NCBI GenBank assembly: GCA_026399515.1
Contig: JAPLQT010000132.1
Span: 18,695-50,770, forward strand
Reading direction: 5' to 3'
Source of the DNA: Pseudomonadota bacterium
GTDB lineage: Bacteria; Pseudomonadota; Gammaproteobacteria; Burkholderiales; Rhodocyclaceae
Length of the DNA stretch: 32,076 nt
Part shown: positions 24,384-32,076 of the stretch, one piece after another
Numbering within the stretch: the stretch's first letter is position 1
Layout: each line of letters opens with the position of its first letter
Program-made: the position numbers and the translations under genes
Notes under the pieces: generated by a model
What the model saw: only the letters and a program-made list of their open reading frames with translations
Database searches by the model: none
What the model was told of the DNA's origin: nothing

Positions 24384-25046
24384 TCATGTAAAAGATTGAT
24401 AAGCGACTTCTTGCCAGGAGCCGAGGAACCATGTGCGTCGACGGCCATCAGGCAACCGTACTTCACCCGATTCCAGAGTATTCATTTTGAAATAGCGCAA
24501 GATGCCGTCAAGGTCCGTGAAATACCCGCGTCCATATTCTTGAACGCCAGGCGGGTAAACCGCCAACAGGTGAATGATAAAACATTCAGGCAACTCAGTG
24601 CGCATGAAGGCGATGAGTTCGTCAAGCCGGTCGAGGATGTACCAGCTTATTTCGGCCATGACTAGCGTTTCTGGCTGCAATCGGCGCAGCTGATCGAAAT
24701 CAAGGACGTCAGCGGCGACAAAGTCAGCTGCAGTATAAAGTTGACGCGCCCTGGCAATAGCAGTTTCCGAAATGTCGATTCCGGTTGCCATAAATCCCGA
24801 GCTAGCGATGGCATCGGTGAACATGCCAAGTCCGCAACCGACCTCCACAACTCGACGCACGCCATTGCGCGCACCCAGACGGCGCAACAGGTTGAGCGCT
24901 ACAGCTTTCTCCGATCCCCACTTCTCACGCCGGAGTTGGTCAAATGGAAACTCATGATCGCGGTACATCCCCTCAAAATCGCCAACGAAATTTCCGTCCT
25001 TGATCACGTAATCACGGTAGTCAGGGTATTTTGGCGCCACTTTCAT
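24384..25046 (-). CDS. Class I SAM-dependent methyltransferase
   Basis: A protein of about 220 residues. RRVVEVGCGLGMFTDAIA is motif I, ATGIDISETAIARAR the strand-2 acidic region, and LVMAEISWYILDRLDELIAFM motif II/III. ATG 25046 lies 10 bases after the stop of the aminotransferase gene; GTG 25040 is an alternative because GGAGG (25047-25051) sits 6 bases before it and directly abuts the ATG. A longer frame to 25112 would overlap the aminotransferase gene by 56 bases and is unlikely. It probably methylates the product or an intermediate of the operon at O, N or C; the fold does not tell which. Confidence 0.82.
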   Translation of the reverse strand: MKVAPKYPDYRDYVIKDGNFVGDFEGMYRDHEFPFDQLRREKWGSEKAVALNLLRRLGARNGVRRVVEVGCGLGMFTDAIASSGFMATGIDISETAIARARQLYTAADFVAADVLDFDQLRRLQPETLVMAEISWYILDRLDELIAFMRTELPECFIIHLLAVYPPGVQEYGRGYFTDLDGILRYFKMNTLESGEVRLPDGRRRTWFLGSWQEVAYQSFT

Positions 25047-25056
25047 CCTCCAAGTT

Positions 25057-26133
25057 TCATGGTCTTTGGCCTCGCCATTGGCGGAAGGCGGCGATAAACT
25101 CCCGCATCGCATACTCGGCGCCTATCGTTACACGGATAGCGCCGTCAAACGGGGAGCCAAACCCTCCGCGTACATAGATCTTGCGGTCGGCCAAGAAACG
25201 GATAAGTGAGTCGGACTGTTCCGGCCCATCGAGAAAGATTAACATGCCATTGGTGACTAATCCGCCATGCCAGCGGACACCCGTCTTAGTCAATTCTTCA
25301 TGAAGATAGTTGGCGCCGTTCTTTACCTCCTGGACATGGGTTTCTACTATGTCAAGATGATTCAGCATATAGCTGCCCAGGCCGAGGGAGAGAGTGTTGG
25401 ACTCGACCAGACCGCGAGTCTGGGACAGGTAAGCGATGTTTTCTGCACTACCCACCGCATAACCCAACCTGATCGACGCCAACCCGAAGGCCTTGGAGAA
25501 CGTTCGCATGACGAGCAGATTCGGATGGCGGGCAAGCAGACCTACCGCACTTTCCGTCCCGAAATGGTGATAGGCCTCGTCGACGACCAAGGCAGTTCCA
25601 TTCTGTTCGCACCGCAAAGCAATCCGTGAAAGTTCCTCCAGGGTAAAGGCACTTTCGACTGGTAGATTGGGGTTTGGTACCATGACCATGGCGGTGTTGC
25701 CATCCAACGAAGCGTCGAGCGTTCCGTGGTCAGGGACCAATCGCTCATCGTAAGTGAACGGGCGGTATTCAACACCTGCAAGTTGTGCCCAGACGCGGTA
25801 CATGGGGTAAGTTGGGTCAAGTACGACAACATTGTTCGTTGGAGTGCACAATGTTTCGAACAGGATCCGGATGCCTTCGGTAATACCATTCAGAATGTAT
25901 ATCTGTTCCGGGGTAACCCCTACGAATGCAGCCGCCTTTTGCCGGAAAGCATCTGGCTCGGGATGGGCTGCCAGATCCCATGGCTTGAACTGACGGAATA
26001 TCTCCTGGACGATGGCTTCAGGCAGGCAAGAAACACGTTCGTTACGGTCAAGGCGGAGCCCGGACAAATCCCGTCCGCGCGAGGTGCGTATGCGTGTCAC
26101 TTCCAATATTTGTTTCTTGAAAAGACGACGCAA
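25057..26133 (-). CDS. HisC-like PLP-dependent aminotransferase
   Basis: About 358 residues from TTG at 26133, chosen because AGGAG (26141-26145) lies 7 bases upstream and the length then fits the histidinol-phosphate aminotransferase group. A longer frame from TTG 26190 has no ribosome-binding site. Fold type I features are clear: RLDRNER near the N-terminus, NGITEGIRILFE, PTYPMY, VPNPNLP, ALVVDEAYHHF (Asp contacting the pyridine N) and MRTFSKAFGLASIRLGYAVG, with Lys as the PLP Schiff base. Stand-alone HisC homologues in glycan or natural-product clusters often transaminate phospho-ketones or aldehydes, so it may introduce an amino group into the sugar or into a decoration. No other his gene is nearby, so histidine synthesis is unlikely as its role. 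Confidence 0.85.
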   Translation of the reverse strand: MRRLFKKQILEVTRIRTSRGRDLSGLRLDRNERVSCLPEAIVQEIFRQFKPWDLAAHPEPDAFRQKAAAFVGVTPEQIYILNGITEGIRILFETLCTPTNNVVVLDPTYPMYRVWAQLAGVEYRPFTYDERLVPDHGTLDASLDGNTAMVMVPNPNLPVESAFTLEELSRIALRCEQNGTALVVDEAYHHFGTESAVGLLARHPNLLVMRTFSKAFGLASIRLGYAVGSAENIAYLSQTRGLVESNTLSLGLGSYMLNHLDIVETHVQEVKNGANYLHEELTKTGVRWHGGLVTNGMLIFLDGPEQSDSLIRFLADRKIYVRGGFGSPFDGAIRVTIGAEYAMREFIAAFRQWRGQRP

Positions 26134-26140
26134 AACAGTG

Positions 26141-26145
26141 CTCCT
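26141..26145 (-). promoter_or_regulatory. Ribosome-binding site deciding the TTG start of the aminotransferase
   Basis: On the minus strand AGGAG precedes TTG 26133 by 7 bases. The longer candidate TTG at 26190 lacks any purine-rich leader. Confidence 0.55.
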
Positions 26146-26193
26146 ATCAGAGTATGCGGAACGATCCTCGGGAACAGCAGCGTTAACCAAGGG

Positions 26194-27213
26194 CTACGCT
26201 TGCTCTATCACGCCGGATGAATTGGCGAAGGCTGGATCGGAGCTTGAGTTGAACGGACGATAGTATTGCAGGGTGAGGGGAACGACCGGCTCGTCTGTAT
26301 TTCGGATGCAGTTGTAACAAATCATGCCGTCCGTGTCACCGACACTATGACGCTCGCGGAAGCGCCGTGCCACCGGCGACTCCCATGCCTCCTTGAGGGT
26401 CATAGTATTGATATCAGCAAAGACCAGGGCACGCTGATAGTCCAATACGCACGCCGCCATGTACCCTTCGGGAGTGATCATGAAGCCCTTGAACGGCTGG
26501 AAACAGCGATCCGACTTGATCCGTCCACGAATGTTGTAAGCTTCGAGTTCCCCGAGGCTGGCGTTCTCCGGGTTATTGCCACAGCAGTTGAACAGCCTCC
26601 GGGGATACCATTTGTCAACGTGAGGCTCAACCAAGACCCTGAGCAGCTCAATTTCGTCTTTCACCCGATCGGTCACTACCATGCTGACGTAGATGCGCGT
26701 CTTAGCCCCTGTCTGGCGCCGATATTCAGCTATGTTTGCCAGGTTCTTGATAACCGCCTCAAAGTCATCGCGGCCGTGAACCTCACGATAGCTTTCCCGG
26801 GTCCCGGCATTTATTGAGAATTTCAAGCTTCCGAGGCCTGCATCAATAGCTGGTCCGGCACGGTCAATCGTCGCCAAGGCACCGTTGGTGTCGATATAGG
26901 TGTACTCATATCCACACTCATGGGCATGGGCAACATACAGGGCCAAATTCTTGCTCATGAACGGTTCACCAGTACCGTAGATACCCACGATCCGTGAGCC
27001 GAACTGGTAAGCTTCATCAAGCACCCTGCACACCAATGCTGATTCCATTTCTCTTGCCTTGGCGAGTTTCCAATTAGAGCAGAAATTGCACCGTTGGTTA
27101 CATCGGTCCGTAATATCGATTTGGAACTCTCGTGGGAACGGGGCGTCCGGATTGAACGAGGTGATCACGCCTTCCCTCATCTTTTCCGCAATGTCGATTA
27201 CTGGATATTTCAC
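26194..27213 (-). CDS. Radical SAM protein with SPASM-like C-terminus
   Basis: About 339 residues from GTG 27213, preceded by GAGGAG (27222-27227) at 8 bases. The frame extends to TTG 27258, which overlaps the upstream gene and has no ribosome-binding site. The radical SAM cluster motif CNQRCNFC gives Cys38, Cys42 and Cys45 (CX3CX2C), after FQIDITDR. GIYGTGEPFMSKNL is the GGE-like SAM-binding segment and YIDTNG the next strand. The C-terminal Cys residues (FNCCGNN, DRCFQPFKGFMITPEGYMAAC, ICYNC) are spaced like a SPASM/twitch domain that binds auxiliary iron-sulfur clusters. Such enzymes carry out radical oxidation, epimerisation or dehydration of sugars and peptides. No precursor peptide gene is apparent, so a small-molecule substrate in the CMP-sugar pathway is favoured. 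Confidence 0.85.
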   Translation of the reverse strand: MKYPVIDIAEKMREGVITSFNPDAPFPREFQIDITDRCNQRCNFCSNWKLAKAREMESALVCRVLDEAYQFGSRIVGIYGTGEPFMSKNLALYVAHAHECGYEYTYIDTNGALATIDRAGPAIDAGLGSLKFSINAGTRESYREVHGRDDFEAVIKNLANIAEYRRQTGAKTRIYVSMVVTDRVKDEIELLRVLVEPHVDKWYPRRLFNCCGNNPENASLGELEAYNIRGRIKSDRCFQPFKGFMITPEGYMAACVLDYQRALVFADINTMTLKEAWESPVARRFRERHSVGDTDGMICYNCIRNTDEPVVPLTLQYYRPFNSSSDPAFANSSGVIEQA

Positions 27214-27221
27214 TCGCCAGT

Positions 27222-27227
27222 CTCCTC
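27222..27227 (-). promoter_or_regulatory. Ribosome-binding site deciding the GTG start of the radical SAM gene
   Basis: On the minus strand GAGGAG lies 8 bases before GTG 27213, supporting this start over the upstream TTG. Confidence 0.65.
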
Positions 27228-27247
27228 GTGCGGTGTGTTCACAGTCG

Positions 27248-28927
27248 TCATAGGTCAATCGTCACCGTTTTCTGACGCTCCATTTCCTCAGCAGTGGCGT
27301 GGCCTTCGCGCAGCCAATCCACACGTTCTTGTGAGATATTTAATGGCGTGTCAAGCAACCGTCCGACGATTGCGTTCAGTTTCTCAAACATCGCCTCTCC
27401 TTCGGGGGTCCTGGTTTCAGTGACTGGTATGTGATTTTGATACTCGTCAGGGAGGTAGACATACAACGGGTATGCCCGCGTCAGACCCCAAATATCGTCG
27501 TCCGACAGGTGCGGGTGCTTGATCATCGCGCAACTGGTCACATCTGTTTCGGTGACAAAAGGGATCGAGCCATCCCAGAACCCCTGCTCGACACATATGT
27601 CATAAAGCTCAGATCCACGGAAAGGTGTGAATCCAAATATGTTGCAGCGGATGCGCGGGTTAAGCCGATAAAGGATCCGACTCAGCTTGATCGATTCCAT
27701 GACCAAGTCGCGGGTCTCGAACGGTAAGCCGACAATGAAGTTAAGTGACGCTCCCTGGTCGCACTTGTTCAGCATAGCCATGATGTCAAAGAGCAAAGTA
27801 TTGCGGGTGGGGCGCTTGAGTATCTTTGTACGGAAAACCTCATCACCGTGTTCGACGCCGATCGACATCCAAAACAGACCAACCTCCTTGAGGCGCCTAA
27901 TTTTATCTTCCGTCAGTGTTTCTGGACGGGTCTGTATCCAGAATGGCAGGCCAATGCTGCGGTAGCCGTCAATAAAAGCCTCAAACTCCACAGAGCTGAT
28001 CGCCAGGAACGTTTCGCTACTAAAATAAAAAAACTCCGGCTGATATTCCCTTACATAAGTCTGTAACTCAGCAATGATGTCTGCCATGCTTTTCTTGCGA
28101 AAAAAACGCTGGTTGATCTCGAGAAAAGCTTTCTCCAGCGCCGGTTCGGCACAGAATGAGCACTGATACGGGCAGCCTCGGGAGAATTCGACCGGGATTG
28201 TACGAAACAAATTTCCTTGCATCGGTCGCAGAAAGGTACCCGTGTCAAAGCAATGAAAGTCAGGCAAGGGCAATGTGGCCAGATTCTCAATCCGGCGCTC
28301 GTTTCGGATCACTTTATTCCCCTCCTTGACCCAAACGCCCTTAACATCGCGGCAACTCCGTCCTTCCGCAAGGAGTTCGCAAATTTCGACCAGTGCGCTT
28401 TCACCCTCGCCAGTGCAAATCATGTCAACGGATGCTTCCTGTATTGCAATCTCTGGAGCGAGCGTTGGAAACACGCCACCAGCGATGACTGGAAGGTCAG
28501 GGCGGAGTTTCTTGATAAAACGAGTCAAAATGCTACCCCGCTCATACACACTTTCAGCGGCGCTCATCCCTATCAAGTCAGGTTTAAAGTCAGATACCAA
28601 CTTGGCAAGGTCGTCAAACATATCGTTGTCGCAAGGGAATATCCCTTTTGCAGAATAATCGACACTACGAGTGGAATGTTGGACCGTGGACCGGAACTCA
28701 TGCTCAGGTATCTCGCCGTCAAAACGGTAAGGGTAGGTGTCAAACACTCTTACGTCGATTCCTTTAGCCTTCAGCGCCCCAGCGAGGCAGGCGATAGCAA
28801 GGGGAATGCCTGTTTGCATGAACAGGGAGGGATAGACGAAGAGAACTTTATACGCAGCAATCCGCTTTGGTTCGCGTACCGCCCGTTGTTCTCGCGATAG
28901 AAAATTCATTTTATGTCCGCTGGTCAT
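27248..28927 (-). CDS. B12-binding-domain radical SAM protein
   Basis: A 559-residue protein of the class B (cobalamin-dependent) radical SAM type. Residues about 26-200 form a Rossmann-like B12-binding domain (KVLFVYPSLFMQTGIPLAIACLAGALKA, FKPDLIGMSA, VIAGGVFPTLAPE, VDMICTGEGESALVEI). The radical SAM domain begins at VEFSRGCPYQCSFC with Cys252, Cys256 and Cys259. FYFSSETFLAI, WMSIGVEHGDEVF and FIVGLPFETRD are the usual later blocks, followed by a helical C-terminal domain. Members methylate unactivated carbon or phosphorus or rearrange carbon skeletons, so this may put a C-methyl branch on the operon's product. It is the first gene of the minus-strand operon; a perfect 14-base palindrome lies 17 bases upstream of its ATG. 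The region is distinctly more AT-rich than the left half of the window. Confidence 0.87.
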   Translation of the reverse strand: MTSGHKMNFLSREQRAVREPKRIAAYKVLFVYPSLFMQTGIPLAIACLAGALKAKGIDVRVFDTYPYRFDGEIPEHEFRSTVQHSTRSVDYSAKGIFPCDNDMFDDLAKLVSDFKPDLIGMSAAESVYERGSILTRFIKKLRPDLPVIAGGVFPTLAPEIAIQEASVDMICTGEGESALVEICELLAEGRSCRDVKGVWVKEGNKVIRNERRIENLATLPLPDFHCFDTGTFLRPMQGNLFRTIPVEFSRGCPYQCSFCAEPALEKAFLEINQRFFRKKSMADIIAELQTYVREYQPEFFYFSSETFLAISSVEFEAFIDGYRSIGLPFWIQTRPETLTEDKIRRLKEVGLFWMSIGVEHGDEVFRTKILKRPTRNTLLFDIMAMLNKCDQGASLNFIVGLPFETRDLVMESIKLSRILYRLNPRIRCNIFGFTPFRGSELYDICVEQGFWDGSIPFVTETDVTSCAMIKHPHLSDDDIWGLTRAYPLYVYLPDEYQNHIPVTETRTPEGEAMFEKLNAIVGRLLDTPLNISQERVDWLREGHATAEEMERQKTVTIDL

Positions 28928-29285
28928 ATAGAGTCCCTGCCGCTGATAGGCCTATCAATGAAACGAGGATCTACCGATACATTTTGCTGAGATCTGTCGG
29001 AGAAGGGTCAATCAATTCCACAATTGGTCAAATTGAACTCAACATGAACATACTTTGCCATAATTACGAGAACTGGGCTAGACATTAGCGCAACGTTCGT
29101 TCTGTAAATTCGTATCCTGCTGGTTTTGCAAGGGTGTGTTGGTCGCAGTGCCCGCAGAGCGGAGAGCGACACCCCCCGGCAGTCAACATCCATGGGCGAT
29201 TACTTTGTTGAAACTACGCAGTGAGAATGACATTTCATGAACTCCTACATAGAAAAATTGACCGTTGTCGTCTAAGGGGTAGCGA
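28928..29285. other. AT-rich intergenic region before the radical SAM operon
   Basis: This stretch of about 358 bases holds the start region of the minus-strand operon. I see the palindrome at 28944-28957, an inverted repeat around CAATTGGTCAAATTG near 29020, and no gene with a plausible start signal. No clear -35/-10 pair stands out. The right end merges into the decayed glycosyltransferase fragment. Confidence 0.45.
28944..28957. promoter_or_regulatory. Perfect 14-base palindrome, candidate operator
   Basis: TGATAGGCCTATCA is a perfect inverted repeat centred 23 bases before the ATG of the first operon gene. The position suits a repressor site in the leader or near the promoter. The binding protein is unknown and no regulator gene is adjacent. 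Confidence 0.45.
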
Positions 29286-30261
29286 GAAGATGGAATGACG
29301 CAGCAGCTCAGGAAAACTGTGAGCTGTTGGCGAAAGATCGTAGGATAAGTGACGAAGCGGTGGCAGCGCAGATAAGGGAGGATGGGATAGACAGACATAC
29401 TGGTGGATCTGTCCGGGCATTCGGCGGTGAATCGGTTGAGGGTCTTTGCGCGGAACCGGCACCGGTCCAGGTAACAGCATGGGGTATGCGTCGGGGACGG
29501 GGATGACCGCGATGGACGTGATCTTTGCGGATCCGGTGGTGGTACCGGAGGGAGAGAGGCAGTACTTTATTGAAGAAGTGCGCAATTTGCCGAGCGTGAT
29601 AGCGGGGTCGTCTTTTCCTGGGGAGCTTCCGGAGGTAAATACCCTGCCTGCAACGACCGGGAACGGAATCACCTTTGGCTCATTTAACCGGCTGGCGAAG
29701 ATATCGGATGAAGCGTTTGCAGCGTGGGGACGGGTGCTACAAGTGACGCCTGGGAGCCGGCTAATACTTAAGACCAGAGAATTGGACGATCGCAGCTCCA
29801 GAGAACGGGTGACCAGCTATTTTTCTGACTCCGGCATAGTTGAGGATCGTATTGTTCTGATCGGAAAAACCACCTGGCTAGCCCATGTGGCGACGGTTAG
29901 TCAGGTGGATATCGTGTTGGATTCTTTCCCGCAATGTGGCGGGATGACGACGCGCGAGGGGTTGATGATGGGGGTTCCGGTGGTGACGAGGCGGTGGCCG
30001 ACGCAACTGGGAAGGGCATCGGCGTCAATGCTGACGACATTGGGATTGACCGACTGGATAGCCGAGAGCACGGAGCAGTATGTGGTGATCGCCAGAGAGA
30101 AGTCACGGGACATCACTGCGCTCGCGGAACTGAGAGGGCGGCTGCGTCCCCGGTTTACCGCATCGGTGATCGGAGACGCGAGTGCGTATGTCAAAGCGGT
30201 GGAGGAGGAATACCGGACACTGTGGCGTGAATGGTGCGGGAAATCGGGAGTGTCCCATTGA
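29286..30261 (+). pseudogene. Decayed O-GlcNAc-transferase-like (GT41) catalytic fragment
   Basis: Reading across frames gives pieces of one GT41 catalytic region: EDGMTQQLRKTVSCWRKI (from 29286), RISDEAVAAQIREDGID, LVDLSGHSAVNRLRVFAR, then a long open part from about 29446 to 30261 with FGSFNRLAKISDEAFAAWGRVL, ILKTRELDD, VDIVLDSFPQCGGMTTREGLMMGVPVVT and LGLTDWIAES. At least three frameshifts separate the first pieces, and the TPR half and a start are missing. The first 53 bases align without gaps with 32023-32075 in the downstream gene (42/53 identical), so it is a paralogous remnant, perhaps left by unequal recombination in a tandem array. The 271-codon open part could still be expressed from an internal start, but it lacks the N-lobe. 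Confidence 0.75.
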
Positions 30262-32076
30262 ATGGCTTGCGGCACGAAGTCCGGCATGGCTAAAGCTAAA
30301 TCACCCCAACGGGCACTGACAGCCCCCGAATTCGACCAGCTTGTTGCTTTGTTCAATGCTGGGCGCTATATGGAACTGGAAGGCCGGGCGCGCTTGATGG
30401 TTAAACGGCATCCGAAATCCGGGGTTGCCTGGAAAGTACTTGGAACCTCCCTTCAGATGCAAGGTAAGGAAGCGCTGCCTGCATTACAAAAGGCGACGGA
30501 ACTGCTGCCGAATGATCCAGAAGCACACAGCAACCTGGGCGCTGCCCTGAAGAACCTCGGGCAATTTGAAAAGGTGGTATCGAGCTACCGTCGGGCGTTG
30601 GTGATCAGACCCGAGTATGCCGAGGCACATAGTAATTTGGGCAATGTTCTCCATGAATTGGAACAACTCGATGATGCGATAGTGAGTTTCCGCCGGGCGC
30701 TGGCGATTAGATCCGAATATGCCGAGGCGCTTAGTAACCTGGGCAATGCCCTGAGAGCCGTCGGGCGATTCGATGATGCGGTGACGAGCTGCCAGCGGGC
30801 GCTGGCAATCAAACCGGATTTGGCGGAGGCACACAACAATCTGGGCAATTCCCTGAAAACGCTTGGGCAACTCGATGGTGCGGTGACGAGTTGTCAACGG
30901 GCGATAGCAATCAAACCGAAATTGGTCGAGGCACACAACAACCTAGGTAATGCCCTGAAAGGTCTCGGGCAGCTTGATAACGCTGTGACGAGTTATTGCC
31001 ATGCGCTGGAGATCAAGTCCGATTACGCAGAGGCGTATAACAACTTGGGTATTGCCCTGAAAGACATCAGGCAACTCGATGGGGCTACGACGAGGCCCAG
31101 CCAAGTGCGGGAGATCAGACCCGAGGACGCTATGGAACATTGGAACTTGGGGACCTCTCTGCAAGCTATCGGGCAACTGAATACCGCGGTGGCCAGTTAT
31201 CGGCGGGCCCTGGCGATCAAACCTGATTACGCTGAAGCACATAGCAACCTGGGCTCTGCTCTGTACGACCTCGGACAGCCGGATGGAGTGGTGACGAGCT
31301 TTTGTCGGGCGTTGGAGATCAATCCTGTTTATGCCGAGGCGCACAGCAACCTGGGTGTTGTGCTGCGAGACATCGGACTACTTGACGGGTCAATGGTGAG
31401 TTGTAGACGGGCGCTCGCAATCAAACCCGATTACGCCGAGGCGCATAGCAACTTGGGCGCTGCCCTGAAAGACCTCGGGCAACTGGATGGCGCGGTGGCG
31501 AGTTACCGTCGCGCACTGGAGATTCGACCTGATTACGCCATGGCGCACAGCAATCTGGGCGCGGCACTGAAAGACCTCGGGCGACTCGGAGAAGCGGCGG
31601 GGAGCTACCGTGTGGCGCTGGCGATCAGACCCGATCTCGCGGAGGCGTTTAGCAATCTGGGTAATGTCCTTCAAGCTCTCGGGCAGTTGGATTACTCGAT
31701 AGAGAGCTACCGTCGGGCGTTGGAGATCCAGCCTGATTTTTCCAAGGCGCACAGCAACCTGATCTTTACCCTGGACATGGATCCAGATGCCGATATTGTG
31801 ACGATACAGGAAGAGCGTCGGCGCTGGAATGCCATGCATGCAGGGCGGCTGGTGGGAACGTACCAAGCGCACGGCAACGTTCCCGACCCCGAACGCCGCT
31901 TGCGGATCGGCTACGTCTCGGCCGACTTTAGGAGACATTCGGCGGCTTACGCATTTGGGGCGATGCTGAGCGAATTTGATCGGGCGAGATTTGAAGTGTT
32001 TGGGTATTCGAACAGTGCGCTGGAAGATGGAATGACGCGGCAATTCCAGAAGGGGGTGAGTTGCTGGCGAAAGATT
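30262..32076 (+). CDS. TPR-repeat O-GlcNAc-transferase-like protein (GT41), 3' end outside window
   Basis: The frame is open from ATG 30262 (alternative ATG 30286, which starts MAKAKSPQRALT) to the right edge, 605 codons. After an entry segment (APEFDQLVALFNAGRYMELEGRARLMVKRHP) come about twelve TPR units of exactly 34 residues (for example YAEAHSNLGAALKDLGQLDGAVASYRRALEIRPD). The seventh is degenerate (TTRPSQVREIRPEDAMEHWNLG). The catalytic region begins near residue 500: RLRIGYVSADFRRHSAAYAFGAML, where the His after DFRxHS is typical of bacterial GT41, then FEVFGYSNSALEDGM. Family members transfer GlcNAc or other sugars from UDP-sugars to Ser/Thr or Asn of proteins. The start directly follows the stop of the decayed fragment. 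It is a paralogue of the TPR glycosyltransferase at 19724, and both flank the region of the Ser/Thr-rich surface protein and the CMP-sugar operon. Confidence 0.87.
   Translation, partial: MACGTKSGMAKAKSPQRALTAPEFDQLVALFNAGRYMELEGRARLMVKRHPKSGVAWKVLGTSLQMQGKEALPALQKATELLPNDPEAHSNLGAALKNLGQFEKVVSSYRRALVIRPEYAEAHSNLGNVLHELEQLDDAIVSFRRALAIRSEYAEALSNLGNALRAVGRFDDAVTSCQRALAIKPDLAEAHNNLGNSLKTLGQLDGAVTSCQRAIAIKPKLVEAHNNLGNALKGLGQLDNAVTSYCHALEIKSDYAEAYNNLGIALKDIRQLDGATTRPSQVREIRPEDAMEHWNLGTSLQAIGQLNTAVASYRRALAIKPDYAEAHSNLGSALYDLGQPDGVVTSFCRALEINPVYAEAHSNLGVVLRDIGLLDGSMVSCRRALAIKPDYAEAHSNLGAALKDLGQLDGAVASYRRALEIRPDYAMAHSNLGAALKDLGRLGEAAGSYRVALAIRPDLAEAFSNLGNVLQALGQLDYSIESYRRALEIQPDFSKAHSNLIFTLDMDPDADIVTIQEERRRWNAMHAGRLVGTYQAHGNVPDPERRLRIGYVSADFRRHSAAYAFGAMLSEFDRARFEVFGYSNSALEDGMTRQFQKGVSCWRKI
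30520..31743 (+). repeat. Twelve 102-base TPR coding repeats
   Basis: Units begin with GAGGCGCACAGCAAC-like sequence at 30520, 30622, 30724, 30826, 30928, 31030, 31132, 31234, 31336, 31438, 31540 and 31642, an exact 102-base (34-codon) period, with a partial unit at 31744. Neighbouring units are similar at DNA level, which favours unequal recombination and length variation. Confidence 0.88.

Noticed and set aside
21980-28927. Phosphonate biosynthesis cluster
   Set aside because: B12-type radical SAM, HMGL-type enzyme and nucleotidyltransferase recall phosphonate clusters, but there is no PEP mutase or phosphonopyruvate decarboxylase in the window.
26194-28927. RiPP (modified peptide) cluster around the radical SAM genes
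   Set aside because: No short precursor gene with a leader and repeated core was found on either strand near them, and the neighbours are sugar-type enzymes.

Overview
The window looks like chromosomal DNA of a GC-rich Gram-negative bacterium, most likely a betaproteobacterium. The evidence is protein style only: Wzm/Wzt polysaccharide export, CMP-Kdo synthetase, FecR/CHASE2 signalling genes, a beta-barrel outer-membrane protein and a huge RTX/S-layer-like protein. No rRNA, tRNA, CRISPR array or insertion sequence was seen. The general theme is construction and control of the cell surface.

Layout. (1) 1-5349, minus strand: a tightly overlapping export and decoration operon, wzm-wzt-GNAT-glycosyltransferase-(acyltransferase/methyltransferase fusion), running off the left edge. 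(2) 5500-7367, minus strand: a Crp-family regulator coupled by a 4-base overlap to a methyltransferase. (3) 7752-13506, plus strand: a CHASE2 nucleotide cyclase, two tandem and nearly identical FecR-domain proteins, and a TPR/outer-membrane barrel protein. The first three are joined by ATGA overlaps. (4) 13551-14942, minus strand: a chemoreceptor-like membrane sensor with HAMP fused to a GNAT acetyltransferase. (5) 15363-19583, plus strand: a 1406-residue Thr/Ser/Ala/Gly-rich RTX/S-layer-like protein, preceded by a perfect TGTGA-N6-TCACA site at class II spacing and followed by terminators. (6) 19724-21955, plus strand: a TPR glycosyltransferase. (7) 21980-28927, minus strand: a six-gene operon (B12-type radical SAM, SPASM-like radical SAM, HisC-like aminotransferase, methyltransferase, HMGL-type aldolase fusion, CMP-Kdo synthetase-like enzyme), probably making an unusual CMP-activated acidic sugar or related compound. 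It is visibly more AT-rich than the left half. (8) 29286-32076, plus strand: a frameshifted fragment of an O-GlcNAc-transferase-like (GT41) gene directly followed by a TPR-GT41 gene that runs off the right edge.

How the parts may work together (inference): the CHASE2 cyclase senses the envelope and makes a cyclic nucleotide; the Crp-like protein, whose recognition helix matches E. coli CRP, reads it and activates the S-layer-like gene through the site at 15189-15204. The TPR glycosyltransferases and the CMP-sugar operon around the Ser/Thr-rich surface protein suggest that it, or the exported polysaccharide, is glycosylated. The most unusual items are the sensor-HAMP-GNAT fusion, the cyclase with guanylyl-cyclase-like and non-canonical active-site residues, the two-module S-layer protein, and the radical SAM/aldolase/cytidylyltransferase operon.
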